From the NCBI GenBank assembly GCA_030604735.1, contig JAUVVG010000014.1:24084-88083 (forward strand): a stretch of 64,000 nucleotides of DNA, written 5' to 3'. A program made the translations under genes and the position numbers. The notes beneath the pieces are model-generated. The model saw only the letters and a list, made by a program, of their open reading frames with translations. It had not been told where the DNA came from and made no database searches. Source of the stretch: Azoarcus sp. (GTDB lineage: Bacteria > Pseudomonadota > Gammaproteobacteria > Burkholderiales > Rhodocyclaceae). Shown here one piece after another: positions 34,169 through 44,444 of the stretch. Every line of letters begins with the position of its first letter. Within the stretch, counting starts at the first letter, position 1.

Positions 34169-36253
34169 ATGGAAGCAGTAATCAAACAGTTCGGCCAACC
34201 GGATCAGGACGAAGTCCAGGTCTGGAGCGCCTTCATCAACAGGATTCGGCCGGTCAGGCCGGACGATACCGAGCGCGCAGCCGAGAACCTGCGCGTGCTC
34301 AAGCGTTTGCTGCGTCGCCGCGAAGACCTGAAAGAACAGGTGCGCGACGCGGTCATCCGGCTGTTCAGGCAACGCAAGGTGGTCTCTCTGTATGTGTCAT
34401 CGGGGCTGCTGCCCTCCTCGGGCTTCTTCTCCGAGTCGGCCCGCCGGCTGTCGGACAAGCTGCTGCCCGAGGTCATCGACACCCACTACATGCGCGGCGT
34501 GATCGGCGCCTGCTTTCACAAGGTGTCCGACGAGGTCTGGGTCAATGCCGTTCCGGATGAAGTCTGGGTCGACTTCATCAACGTGCTTTTCGACCCGACT
34601 GTCTCCGAGATCGACCGCCGCGACCGCAATCGCTTGCCCGACCCGGTCAGCGAGATCATCGAAGCCCTGCGCATGCTGTCCTACCATGTCTCGTCGATCG
34701 GCCTAGACCCGGAGCTGGTTCGCATCGATCCGACCCTGGAGGAGCACGAGTCGCCTTTTTTGGCCCAGAACGCCGAGCTGGTCGGGTTTCTGGCCAACTA
34801 CAAGGCCTGGTGGCTGGAGGAAGGCTCGGAGACCGACGACGAGAAGCACCTCGGGGTGATGCTGGACCAGTGCGAGGACGTCGTGTTGCGTATCCGTCGT
34901 CGCGCCGCCAAGATGGGGACCAGTCTGTCGCTGACCTTCAAGCTCGAGCGCCTTCACCAGCACCTGGATCGGATAGGGGTATTGCTCGAATTGCTGCTAC
35001 AACTGCGCGCCGAACGCAACATCAACTCGATCGCGCCACAGATCACCCACTTGTTCAAGGAACTGATCCGCGCCGAATGCCGCAAGAACAAGCTCTCGGA
35101 CTACTGGAGCAAGAACGTAGAGCTGTTGTCGCTGCGGATGACCGAGAGCGCGAGCAAGACCGGCGAACGCTACATCACCTCCAGCCGCAGCGAGTACTTC
35201 GGCATTTTACGATCGGCCGCGCTGGGGGGGGTCATCATCGCGCTGATGGCGACGCTGAAGGTCGTGCTGAGCTGGCAGGGCTTCGCACCACTGAACGCAG
35301 CACTGGCGTTTTGCCTGAACTACGGCATCGGCTTCGCGCTGATCCATATCCTGGGTGGCACGGTCGCGACCAAGCAGCCGGCAATGACCGCCAACGCAAT
35401 CGCCGCCTCGATCGGCGAGGTGCGCGGAAAACATCGTGACCTGGACAACCTGGTCGAGTTGATCACCCGAACGGTACGCAGCCAGCTCGGCGCCATCCTG
35501 GGCAACGTCGGGGTGGCGGTGCCGATGGCGATCCTGATCGGCTGGCTGATCTACCTCGGCTCCGGCACGCATTTCGTCACGCCCGACGAAGCGCACAGGA
35601 TGCTCGGCGAGGTCAGTCCGTTCAGCGGTGCGCTGCTGTTCGCCGCGATTGCCGGGGTGTGCCTGTTCCTGTCCGGGTTGATCGCCGGCTATTACGACAA
35701 TCTCTCGGCCTACGGCCGGATTCCGCAGCGCCTGTTGCAACTGCGCTGGCCCCGCCGCACGTTCGGCGAGGCACGGATGAATCGGGTCGCGGCCTATGTG
35801 GAGAGCAATCTGGGGGCGCTGGCCGGCAACTTCTTCTTCGGCTTTCTGCTCGGCGGCGTGACTGCGCTGGGGGTGCTGTTCGGGCTGCCGCTGGACATCC
35901 GCCATATCGCTTTCTCGTCGGCCTATGTCGGCCATGCCCTGATCAGCCTGGAGTTCGGCCTGCCCTTGCAGCTTGCCGCGCTATCGCTGCTCGGCGTGCT
36001 GCTGATCGGCATGGTCAATCTCACGGTCAGCTTCAGCCTGACACTGTCGGTGGCGATGCGTGCCCGTCGCATCACCTTCGCCCAGAGCCAGGAGCTGATC
36101 AGCCTGATCTTCCAGCGTCTGTTGCGCGCCCCCCGCGACTTCTTCCTGCCCCCACCCCGTGATTCGAAACCGACCGAGCAGCTTGACGAGTCCAAAGTGG
36201 ACGAAAACGAGCCGACGCTTGGCGAGAAATCCGATCAAGCCCAACGTATCTGA
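34169..36253 (+). CDS. Large multi-pass membrane protein of the 'site-specific recombinase' family
   Basis: The 694-residue protein matches the family historically named site-specific recombinase (gonococcal Gcr-like). The first 330 residues are helical and charged, and the second half has about six to eight transmembrane segments (GVIIALMATLKVVLSW, LNYGIGFALIHILGGTVA, IGWLIYLG, LFAAIAGVCLFLSGLIAGYY, LIGMVNLTVSFSLTLSVAMR). No Ser, Tyr or DDE recombinase catalytic motif is visible, so the name is probably wrong. ATG 34169 follows AGGATATCC. It is divergent from uup and upstream of tRNA-Arg. Its actual function is unknown. Confidence 0.75.
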   Translation: MEAVIKQFGQPDQDEVQVWSAFINRIRPVRPDDTERAAENLRVLKRLLRRREDLKEQVRDAVIRLFRQRKVVSLYVSSGLLPSSGFFSESARRLSDKLLPEVIDTHYMRGVIGACFHKVSDEVWVNAVPDEVWVDFINVLFDPTVSEIDRRDRNRLPDPVSEIIEALRMLSYHVSSIGLDPELVRIDPTLEEHESPFLAQNAELVGFLANYKAWWLEEGSETDDEKHLGVMLDQCEDVVLRIRRRAAKMGTSLSLTFKLERLHQHLDRIGVLLELLLQLRAERNINSIAPQITHLFKELIRAECRKNKLSDYWSKNVELLSLRMTESASKTGERYITSSRSEYFGILRSAALGGVIIALMATLKVVLSWQGFAPLNAALAFCLNYGIGFALIHILGGTVATKQPAMTANAIAASIGEVRGKHRDLDNLVELITRTVRSQLGAILGNVGVAVPMAILIGWLIYLGSGTHFVTPDEAHRMLGEVSPFSGALLFAAIAGVCLFLSGLIAGYYDNLSAYGRIPQRLLQLRWPRRTFGEARMNRVAAYVESNLGALAGNFFFGFLLGGVTALGVLFGLPLDIRHIAFSSAYVGHALISLEFGLPLQLAALSLLGVLLIGMVNLTVSFSLTLSVAMRARRITFAQSQELISLIFQRLLRAPRDFFLPPPRDSKPTEQLDESKVDENEPTLGEKSDQAQRI

Positions 36254-36399
36254 CCATTTTTTTGGACCTCATCCGCTCATCGAGGCCAGGTTCCGTCGGC
36301 CTCGGCCTCATCGGACGAAGTCAGTCTTCGCGCCGTCGCCTTGCCATCAACACCGTCGAGCTTGGTAAGCCCGCAGCTAACCAGCTAGAATTGCGCCCT

Positions 36400-36474
36400 C
36401 TCTCCGTAGTTCAATGGATAGAACGGCCGCCTCCTAAGCGGCAGATACAGGTTCGATTCCTGTCGGGGGGACCA
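36400..36474 (+). tRNA. tRNA-Arg (anticodon CCT)
   Basis: A 75-base cloverleaf: acceptor CTCTCCG pairing with CGGGGGG (two G-U pairs), D-arm GTTCAATGGATAGAAC, anticodon stem GCCGC/GCGGC around loop CTCCTAA (anticodon CCT), T-arm ACAGG-TTCGATT-CCTGT, and an encoded CCA at 36472-36474. It reads AGG codons. Confidence 0.92.
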
Positions 36475-36566
36475 ACCAAATAGCAGCAACGGCTGGAATG
36501 GTCTGGCTCATCGGTCGGCCCGAAACCGGACGTCGGTTAGAGTTTCTTTCTGAGGGGAGTCACTGC

Positions 36567-36908
36567 ATGGGATTCTGGATCAGGAGTTTCGTCGTTTTGC
36601 TGATCTCGGCCTGGTTCGGCGCGAGCGCACTGGCCGAGGATTACTACGTCGAAATCACGAACAAGACCGGTTTCACCATCTACTACATGTACGTCAGTCC
36701 AGCCGAATCGACCGACTGGGAAGAAGACTTACTTGGCGAGGATGTGCTGATGAACGGGACCAAGCGCCGGGTGAATCTCAACGGCTACAGTAGTCCGGTT
36801 TTCGACATCAAGCTGGTCGACGAAGACGGAGACAGCTACACCTTCTGGAAAGTGGATGTTTCCAAGAAGGATATCGTTGTCAGGTTTGAAGACATGGACA
36901 AGAAGTAA
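36567..36908 (+). CDS. Small secreted protein of unknown function
   Basis: The 113-residue protein has a signal peptide (MGFWIRSFVVLLISAWFGAS... ending ALAE) and an acidic beta-rich mature part of about 90 residues: VEITNKTGFTIYYMYVSPA, DWEEDLLGEDVL, a GTKRRVNLNGY turn, FDIKLVDEDGDSYTF and KKDIVVRFEDMD. Similar small periplasmic proteins are sometimes mislabelled as argininosuccinate lyase, but no such domain is here. GAGGGGAG lies nine bases before ATG 36567. It starts 92 bases after tRNA-Arg and converges with the protease gene. I would guess a beta-sandwich, ligand unknown. Confidence 0.7.
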   Translation: MGFWIRSFVVLLISAWFGASALAEDYYVEITNKTGFTIYYMYVSPAESTDWEEDLLGEDVLMNGTKRRVNLNGYSSPVFDIKLVDEDGDSYTFWKVDVSKKDIVVRFEDMDKK

Positions 36909-36958
36909 GAAAAAAACATGTCAGACCCAGGCGCGCTCGAGCTTTCTCGAGAACGGGC

Positions 36959-37741
36959 TCACAGGCGCGCCAGCATCGCCCGCAGGAACTCGACCGGGAT
37001 CGCGTAGCTGATGCCCGACGGGTCGTTCAGCACGTTTTCCTTGGTGGACTTGATGAACACCATGTTGATCACACCGATCACCCGGCCGGTATCGGGCTCA
37101 TAGACCGGACTGCCGCTGTTGCCCGGATAGGCGGTGGCATCGAGCTGGAAGATGCGGAACGGGTCGCTGCCTAGACGGCGGATCAAGGCCGGGTCGAGTT
37201 CGCGGGCCCGGGCTTGCGGAATCCCGATCGGCGTGATCGCGGCGATGATGCCGCGGTGGGTGACCGGAGAGAAGCCAAGCGCATTGCCGATCGGAAAACC
37301 GGTGAAGGCGATGTCCTGGCCTTCACGAACGGTCGCGTCGGAGAGCGAGAGCGCCGGCAGCTGCGCGCCATCGAAACGCAACACGGCCAGATCCCGGCCA
37401 TCCTCGCGTGCCACGACGGTCGCCGGCCGGACCGAAACCGAATTCGGGTTGTCCCCCGGAATCGCGATCGCAATCGTCTCGAGCTGGTCTGCGGCCAGCA
37501 CCTTGGGCAGCACATGGGCGTTGGTCGCGACCAGGCGGCCGTTGCCGACCACAAAACCGGTTCCCAGAAAATTGAAGGACGGGTTGCGGGTGCGCTGGAA
37601 GGTGCCTACCGCGACGATCGACGGTCTGACTCTCGGCACGGTGTCGACGAGCGAGGCCACGACCGATGCCGGCATCGCACCCATCACGGCCAGACCGGTT
37701 GCGCGCAGGATGAAATCTCGTCGTGACGTTACTCGATTCAA
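36959..37741 (-). CDS. Trypsin-like (HtrA-related) serine protease, exported
   Basis: The 260-residue protein has a twin-arginine-like signal (TSRRDFILRATG) and a chymotrypsin-fold domain with the full triad: His in ATNAHVLP, Asp in GRDLAVLRF and Ser in GNSGSPV. No PDZ domain follows, so it is shorter than DegP/DegQ. Proteases of this kind often sit beside PEP-CTERM/exopolysaccharide genes, where they may process surface proteins; that role is inferred. It lies 14 bases downstream of the lytic transglycosylase gene in the same direction. Confidence 0.85.
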   Translation of the reverse strand: MNRVTSRRDFILRATGLAVMGAMPASVVASLVDTVPRVRPSIVAVGTFQRTRNPSFNFLGTGFVVGNGRLVATNAHVLPKVLAADQLETIAIAIPGDNPNSVSVRPATVVAREDGRDLAVLRFDGAQLPALSLSDATVREGQDIAFTGFPIGNALGFSPVTHRGIIAAITPIGIPQARARELDPALIRRLGSDPFRIFQLDATAYPGNSGSPVYEPDTGRVIGVINMVFIKSTKENVLNDPSGISYAIPVEFLRAMLARL

Positions 37742-37755
37742 GACACTTTCCTCGC

Positions 37756-38889
37756 TCAGGAGCCCGCTTCTGCCACTTTGGTGGTCCGCATGGCGGACAT
37801 CACGGCGCTGGGGGCGACGATCCGCTCATCGAAAGGATGGGCGGTGCGCTGCACCATACCCATGATCCGCTTGACATAGGCCCGGGTCTCGGCGAACGGC
37901 GGCACCCCGCGGTAACGCTCGACCGCGCCTTCACCGGCATTGTAGGCCGCGGCCGCGAGCGCGATGTCACCCTCGAAATAGGCCAGCAACCAGCGCAGGT
38001 AAGCGAGCCCGCCGCGGATGTTCTGTTCGGGATCGAACGCATTCGCGACACGGAAACGGGCCGCCGTGTCCGGAATCAACTGCATCACCCCCATCGCGTT
38101 CTTGGGGGATACCGCGGCGGGGTTGAGCGCCGACTCGGTCAGCGCGATCGCCAGCGCCAGACTCGGACTGACCTGATACTCCGGGGCGAGATCGATCACC
38201 AGCCGCGCGATGCGCTGCCGCTCGGGCGAAAAGCGACTGATCCGCTCGGCCAGATTCCAAGGACTGTCGGCGAAGATGTCCGGCTGCCGGGCGAGGCAAT
38301 CCGGCAGGACGCCGTCGTCGGAGGCGGTATAGCGCAGCATGCGTTCGGCTTGCTCATGCCCCTTTTCCGCTGCGAGCTTGAACAAGGCGCCAGCATGCCC
38401 GTCGTTCCGCTCCATGCCGCGCCCGTTGGCGTACATCCAGCCCAGCGAATACAAGGCTTCCGCGTCACCCATGCGCGAGGCCTCGCAATACAGCATCGCG
38501 GCCTGAGCCGGATCACGCGGCACACCCTCACCATGCTCGTAGGCGGTCGCCTGCCGGGTCAGGTAACTGGCGTGAAAGGCGAATACCTGTTCGATCGGCG
38601 TATCGGCGGGGAGTGTGACATCGAAGCCATCCGACGCCTGGGCCGGGCTGGCGAACACGATCAGCGCAGCAAGGCACGATAAGCGACGGGGAAGCGCCCC
38701 TGTCGAAAGGGGGGCACAACTCGCGGCAAGCCGGCTCGTCCCGGCCTGTCGCACCAAGCTGTGCGGTCGCCGGACGCTCGTGCCCCTGCCTGGCCGATGA
38801 AAGAAAGCCGAACGCAGCGCCCATCGCACAGAGACCCTCCCGGCCAGAAAGGCAAAGACACTGGAGGGAGCAAGGAGCGCGTTGACCAT
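37756..38889 (-). CDS. Lytic transglycosylase with Sel1-like repeats
   Basis: The 377-residue frame has a signal-like hydrophobic stretch at about residues 70-86 (LSCLAALIVFASPAQAS), two Sel1-like repeats (about 115-185; AAMLYCEASRMGDAEALYSLGWMYANG across the first) and a C-terminal SLT domain with the catalytic Glu in IALTESALNP, AMGVMQLIPDTA and AAAYNAGEGAV. It would cleave peptidoglycan in the periplasm. The long tail before the signal is unlikely to be all translated: GTG at 38827-38829 has GGGAGGG just upstream, and a later start is possible. It lies between the protease gene and the TviB-like gene. Confidence 0.85.
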   Translation of the reverse strand: MVNALLAPSSVFAFLAGRVSVRWALRSAFFHRPGRGTSVRRPHSLVRQAGTSRLAASCAPLSTGALPRRLSCLAALIVFASPAQASDGFDVTLPADTPIEQVFAFHASYLTRQATAYEHGEGVPRDPAQAAMLYCEASRMGDAEALYSLGWMYANGRGMERNDGHAGALFKLAAEKGHEQAERMLRYTASDDGVLPDCLARQPDIFADSPWNLAERISRFSPERQRIARLVIDLAPEYQVSPSLALAIALTESALNPAAVSPKNAMGVMQLIPDTAARFRVANAFDPEQNIRGGLAYLRWLLAYFEGDIALAAAAYNAGEGAVERYRGVPPFAETRAYVKRIMGMVQRTAHPFDERIVAPSAVMSAMRTTKVAEAGS

Positions 38890-38912
38890 GACTGTGTTCT
38901 AGCAGACCGGGC

Positions 38913-40193
<1,281 letters not shown>

Positions 40194-40279
40194 CGTCTGC
40201 ATTTCCACACAAAAAATAGATGTCACCCGCAAGCACGCCCGCCGGGGCACCCCTGCCGGGCTGGCCCGTTGAACCGAAT

Positions 40280-43084
40280 TCAGAGCGTGCCCTTGAGCCG
40301 GGTCGCCTCCTGATGCAAGGCACTGCCTTCCGGTGCCAGCCGGATGACTTCGTCCAGCTCGGTGCCGGCATCCTGCTTGCGCTCCAGCTTGATGTACGAG
40401 CGTGCCAGATTGAGCCGCAACGCAGCCAGATTGGGCGCGGCATCGACTGCCTGGCGCAGATTGGCGAGCCCCTTGTCATGCTCGCCGGCTTCCATCTGCA
40501 GCATGCCCAGCGTATCGAGGATCGCAGCATTGCCGGGCGCCAGCGATAGCGCCCGCTCGGCCAGCGCGATCGCATCCGGTTGCTTGCGCTGGCCGGCCAC
40601 CCAGGCCAGGTTATTCAGCACCAAGGCGTTCTCCGGCTGGATCTCGATGATGCGGCGATACAAGGCCTCGGCCTCCTCGAACTGGCTCTGGGCGAGCGCG
40701 TTCTCGGCCAGATAAGTCCGTACCAGCACGTCTTCCGGCTGCGCGGCAAGCCAGTCGGCCGCGGTCTGTCGCGCGGCGTCGCCCTGGCCGGCGCGCACCT
40801 GGGCGCGATGCAGCTTGACCGACACTTCGGCCGTCGGTGCACGCTCGAAGGCCTGCTGGAAAGGCGCCACCGCCTGCTCCCAGTCGCCCGTCGCGACCCG
40901 GATGTCGCCCTCCAGTACGAAGCCAACCGCATTGTCCGGACGCTGGCGCTGGATCTCGCGGGCGACAGCGACCGCGTCACCACCGCGCTGAGCCTCGACC
41001 AGCAGACCGATCAGTCGCTGCTGCGCTTCGATCAGGTCGGGCCGCAATGCCAGCGCTCGTCGCACCGATTGCTCGGCACCGGTTCGGTCTTCGGTCGCGC
41101 GCTGCGCATCGGCCAACGCGAGCAAGGGCCCCGGGGCCTGCGGCTGGACACGCACCAGCCGGTTCAGCGTGGACACCGCCTGCTGACGTTCTCCGGTCGC
41201 CATCTGGGCCTGCGCCAGCACTGCCAGGCCGGCTGGCTCGTCCTGCTCGGCCGCCACCAGCTCCTGCGCGAGCGCGCGAGCACGGGTGGCCTCGTTGTTG
41301 GCGAGCAGGTTCCTCGCCAAAGCGATCTTCGGCGCGCGCGCCGAAGGATTGGCCGCAACCGCGCGCTCGATCGTGGCCCGCACTTCGGCCGGCGCCGAAC
41401 CGGTCTGGGCCTGCAAGTCGGCCAGCAGAAGATAGGGGTCGGGACGCGCGGGATTACGCTGAATGATGCGCTCGAAGCGTTGCTTGGCATCGTCGGTGCG
41501 ACCTTGTGCGATGTCCAGGCGGGCCAGATTGACCGCGGCCGAAATGAAGTCCGGGTCGAGCTCCATCGCGCGATCGAAGGCGGCCCGCGCCCCTTCCAGG
41601 TCCTGCGTGGCGAGGAGTATTCCACCCTTGAGGTTGTGGGTCTGCGGGTGATCGGGCTGCTTGCGCGCAAGCTGTTCATGGGCCGCCATCGCCTTGTCGA
41701 ACTCGCGGTTGCGCAGGTGGGCGAGAATCAGCGCGACATCGGCCTGACCCATGCTGTCATCCAGCGCGGAGGCGGCCTCCAGATCGGCCAGTGCCTGCTC
41801 CGGATTACCGGCGGCCAGACGGGCGACCCCAAGGCGGGTGCGCGCCTGCACATCTTCTGGGGCAGCGGTCGAGACCCGGGCGAAGTACTCCGAGGCCTGG
41901 TTGAAATCGCCCGCGGCGAGGAAGATCTGGCCGGCCAGCGTCATCGTGGCGGCGTCGCCGCTTTCCTGACCGAGCAAGGGCTCGACGATCTCTCGCGCCC
42001 GCACGGTATCACCGGTCGACAGCAGCGAGGCCGCCAGCAGCCGCCTGGCAAGAGGTTGCCCCGGCGCACGCGCCAGCACGCGCTCGAGATAGGACTGGGC
42101 CCGCACATGGTCATTCAGCCGCAGGTAGACACTGCCGGCGAGCAACTGCGCCGGCAGGTGGTCGGGCAGTTGGCGCAAGACCTCGTCGATGCCCTCACGC
42201 GCTTGAGCGACCCGGTCACGACGAAAATCGACGAAGGACTTGAGATACAGGGTCGAGGGGTCGCGGGGCGCGACCTTGACCATGTCGGCCAGGCGCGCCT
42301 CGGCGTCATCGAGCCGGTCCTGCTGGAGCATCGCCGAGATGAGGGCGAAATGATAATTGACCGCGCGCGGCTGGGCCTTGATCGCGGCTTCGAGTGCGGC
42401 GGTCGCCTCTGCTGGCTTGTTCTGCGCCGACAGCACATCCGCCCGCAGGGCATGTGCTTCGGCGGTGTCGGGGTTGAGCGCGAGCGCGGCGTCGGCCTCG
42501 GCCAGCGCACCCTCCAGATCGCCACCGAAGAGCTTGCTGCGGGCCAGTCCGACCCGGATCATCACGTCGGACCCATCCTGCTGCAGCGCATCCTCGTAGT
42601 AGCGGCGCGCCTCGGTCACTTCCGCCTTGGCCAGGTGGGCGTCGCCGACGCTGGCGAGTACCCGGGCCTGAGCCTTGGGGTCTTCGAGACGGAGTTCGCC
42701 GAACCTCGAGATCACGTTGTCGAACTCGCCTGACAGCACCATCGCACGCGACAGCAGCGGCGCCACGGAAACTTCCGGATATCCCATCTCCGAGGCCCGT
42801 CTCAGCTCCCGTACCGCACCCGGAATATCACCCTGCTCGAGATAGACCGAACCCAGCAGGAAGCGGGCCTCGACCAGACTGCCGTCCTTCTGCAATGCAT
42901 TCTTTAGCTGGATGCTGGCGGAGTTGATATCGCTGTTGGCCAGATAGGACTTGGCCGAGCCGAGCATGTCGTCGGCCGAATCGCTGCAGCCAGCCAGCAG
43001 CATCGCCGACAGCAGGACCGCCACGAGGCGACTCGGAATGGACCGGCGCTTTGCCAGCCCGCGGAAACACTTGGATCGAGGCAT
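40280..43084 (-). CDS. prsT: PEP-CTERM system TPR-repeat lipoprotein PrsT
   Basis: The 934-residue protein has a lipobox (LSAMLLAGC, Cys near residue 33) and then about 20 tetratricopeptide-like repeats to the end (for example LVEARFLLGSVYLEQGDIPG and AILDTLGMLQMEAGEHDKG). Length and location match PrsT, the large TPR lipoprotein encoded with PrsK and PrsR in PEP-CTERM genomes, which probably supports polysaccharide assembly or export at the outer membrane. Its ATG is one base after the prsR stop. The gene is continuous with no frameshift seen. Confidence 0.92.
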   Translation of the reverse strand: MPRSKCFRGLAKRRSIPSRLVAVLLSAMLLAGCSDSADDMLGSAKSYLANSDINSASIQLKNALQKDGSLVEARFLLGSVYLEQGDIPGAVRELRRASEMGYPEVSVAPLLSRAMVLSGEFDNVISRFGELRLEDPKAQARVLASVGDAHLAKAEVTEARRYYEDALQQDGSDVMIRVGLARSKLFGGDLEGALAEADAALALNPDTAEAHALRADVLSAQNKPAEATAALEAAIKAQPRAVNYHFALISAMLQQDRLDDAEARLADMVKVAPRDPSTLYLKSFVDFRRDRVAQAREGIDEVLRQLPDHLPAQLLAGSVYLRLNDHVRAQSYLERVLARAPGQPLARRLLAASLLSTGDTVRAREIVEPLLGQESGDAATMTLAGQIFLAAGDFNQASEYFARVSTAAPEDVQARTRLGVARLAAGNPEQALADLEAASALDDSMGQADVALILAHLRNREFDKAMAAHEQLARKQPDHPQTHNLKGGILLATQDLEGARAAFDRAMELDPDFISAAVNLARLDIAQGRTDDAKQRFERIIQRNPARPDPYLLLADLQAQTGSAPAEVRATIERAVAANPSARAPKIALARNLLANNEATRARALAQELVAAEQDEPAGLAVLAQAQMATGERQQAVSTLNRLVRVQPQAPGPLLALADAQRATEDRTGAEQSVRRALALRPDLIEAQQRLIGLLVEAQRGGDAVAVAREIQRQRPDNAVGFVLEGDIRVATGDWEQAVAPFQQAFERAPTAEVSVKLHRAQVRAGQGDAARQTAADWLAAQPEDVLVRTYLAENALAQSQFEEAEALYRRIIEIQPENALVLNNLAWVAGQRKQPDAIALAERALSLAPGNAAILDTLGMLQMEAGEHDKGLANLRQAVDAAPNLAALRLNLARSYIKLERKQDAGTELDEVIRLAPEGSALHQEATRLKGTL

Positions 43085-43085
43085 T

Positions 43086-44444
43086 TCAGCCCTCCTTCTT
43101 CAAACCGAAACGGTTCATCATGTCGTACAAGGACGGGCGACTCACGCCGAGTATCTCGGCGGCCCGTGCAATGTTGTTGTTGGTGCGGGCAATGACGCGA
43201 ATCACCGCCTGTCGTTCGGCAGCCTCGCGGACCTGGCGCAGATTGAGGGTCGCGAGCTCCGCCTCGACGCCCTCCAGCCCCAGATCTTCGGCCGTGATCT
43301 GACTCCCGTCGGCCATGATCACCGCGCGCTTCAGGCTGTTCTCGAGTTCACGGATATTGCCCGGCCAGTCGTGTGCCTCGATCGCGGACAAGGCGTCATC
43401 GGACAGGCTGAGCGTAGCTCGACCGTTCTCGGCACAGAAGCGATGGACGAAGGCATGCGCGAGCAAGGCGGCATCGCCCTGGCGGTCGCGTAGCGGCGGG
43501 ATGTCGATCACGATCTCGGCCAGCCGGTAGTACAAATCCTCCCGGAACTGCCCGCTCTTGATCAATTCCTTCAGGTCACGATGGGTCGCGCAGACGATGC
43601 GCACATCGATGGGGATCTCCTCACGCCCGCCGATCCGTTCGATGACCCGCTCCTGCAAGAAGCGCAAAAGCTTGGCCTGAAGCGCCAACGGCAGATCGCC
43701 GATCTCGTCGAGAAAGAAGGTACCCTTGTTCGCGGTTTCGAGCTTGCCCGGGGTCTGCTTGGCGGCGCCGGTGAACGCCCCCTTCTCATAGCCGAACAAC
43801 TCGCTTTCCAGCAGATTCTCGGGGATCGCTGCGCAATTGACCGCGACGAAACGCTGCTTCGCGCGTGGCGACAGGCTGTGCAACGCACGCGCGAAGACTT
43901 CCTTGCCGGTACCGCTTTCGCCCAGCAGGGCGACCGTGGCATTGGCCGAGGCGACACGTTCGACCGTACGGCACAGCTTGAGCATCATCGGGTCACGGGT
44001 AATCACGCCGGACAGGGCACTGCCCTGGGTCTCACGCAAGCGCTGGTTCTCCATCTGCAGGTCATGCAGGCGGAAGGCCCGATCTATGGTCAGATTGAGC
44101 AGATCCGGTTCGAACGGCTTGCCGAAAAAGTCATAGGCACCCAAGGCGACCGCCCGGACCGCATTCTCCCTGTCGTGCTGGCCGGTCAACACGATGACCT
44201 TGGTATCTGGCGCCAGGGCCAGAATCTCGGTGAGCAAGCGGAAGCCTTCGGTCACGTCGTCCGGGGCAGGTGGCAAACCGAGATCCATCGTGACGACCGG
44301 CGGCTCGTGACGACGCAGCTGGGCAATCGCGCTGTCCCTGTCGTCGGCCACGATGGTTTCGAAATCGTCGAATGCCCAGCGCATCTGCTTCTGCAGCGTC
44401 GGGTCGTCCTCGACGATCAAAAGCATCCGTTGCTTGTCATTCAT
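43086..44444 (-). CDS. prsR: PEP-CTERM-box sigma-54-dependent response regulator PrsR
   Basis: The protein (about 452 residues) has a receiver domain (LLIVEDDPTLQKQ, Asp in VTMDLGLPP), a sigma-54 AAA+ domain with Walker A GESGTGKE, the sigma-54 contact motif GAFTGA (in YEKGAFTGAAKQ) and Walker B FFLDEIGDLP, then a Fis-type HTH (AAEILGVSRPSLYDMMNRF). PrsR activates PEP-CTERM genes that carry -24/-12 promoters, such as the one at 14615. The start at 44442-44444 overlaps the prsK stop by eight bases; an ATG at 44471 would overlap further. prsT follows after one base. Confidence 0.93.
   Translation of the reverse strand: MNDKQRMLLIVEDDPTLQKQMRWAFDDFETIVADDRDSAIAQLRRHEPPVVTMDLGLPPAPDDVTEGFRLLTEILALAPDTKVIVLTGQHDRENAVRAVALGAYDFFGKPFEPDLLNLTIDRAFRLHDLQMENQRLRETQGSALSGVITRDPMMLKLCRTVERVASANATVALLGESGTGKEVFARALHSLSPRAKQRFVAVNCAAIPENLLESELFGYEKGAFTGAAKQTPGKLETANKGTFFLDEIGDLPLALQAKLLRFLQERVIERIGGREEIPIDVRIVCATHRDLKELIKSGQFREDLYYRLAEIVIDIPPLRDRQGDAALLAHAFVHRFCAENGRATLSLSDDALSAIEAHDWPGNIRELENSLKRAVIMADGSQITAEDLGLEGVEAELATLNLRQVREAAERQAVIRVIARTNNNIARAAEILGVSRPSLYDMMNRFGLKKEG

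Noticed and set aside
36567..36908. Argininosuccinate lyase name used for similar small proteins
   Set aside because: The 113-residue secreted protein has no lyase fold or catalytic motif; argininosuccinate lyase is about 460 residues and cytoplasmic.
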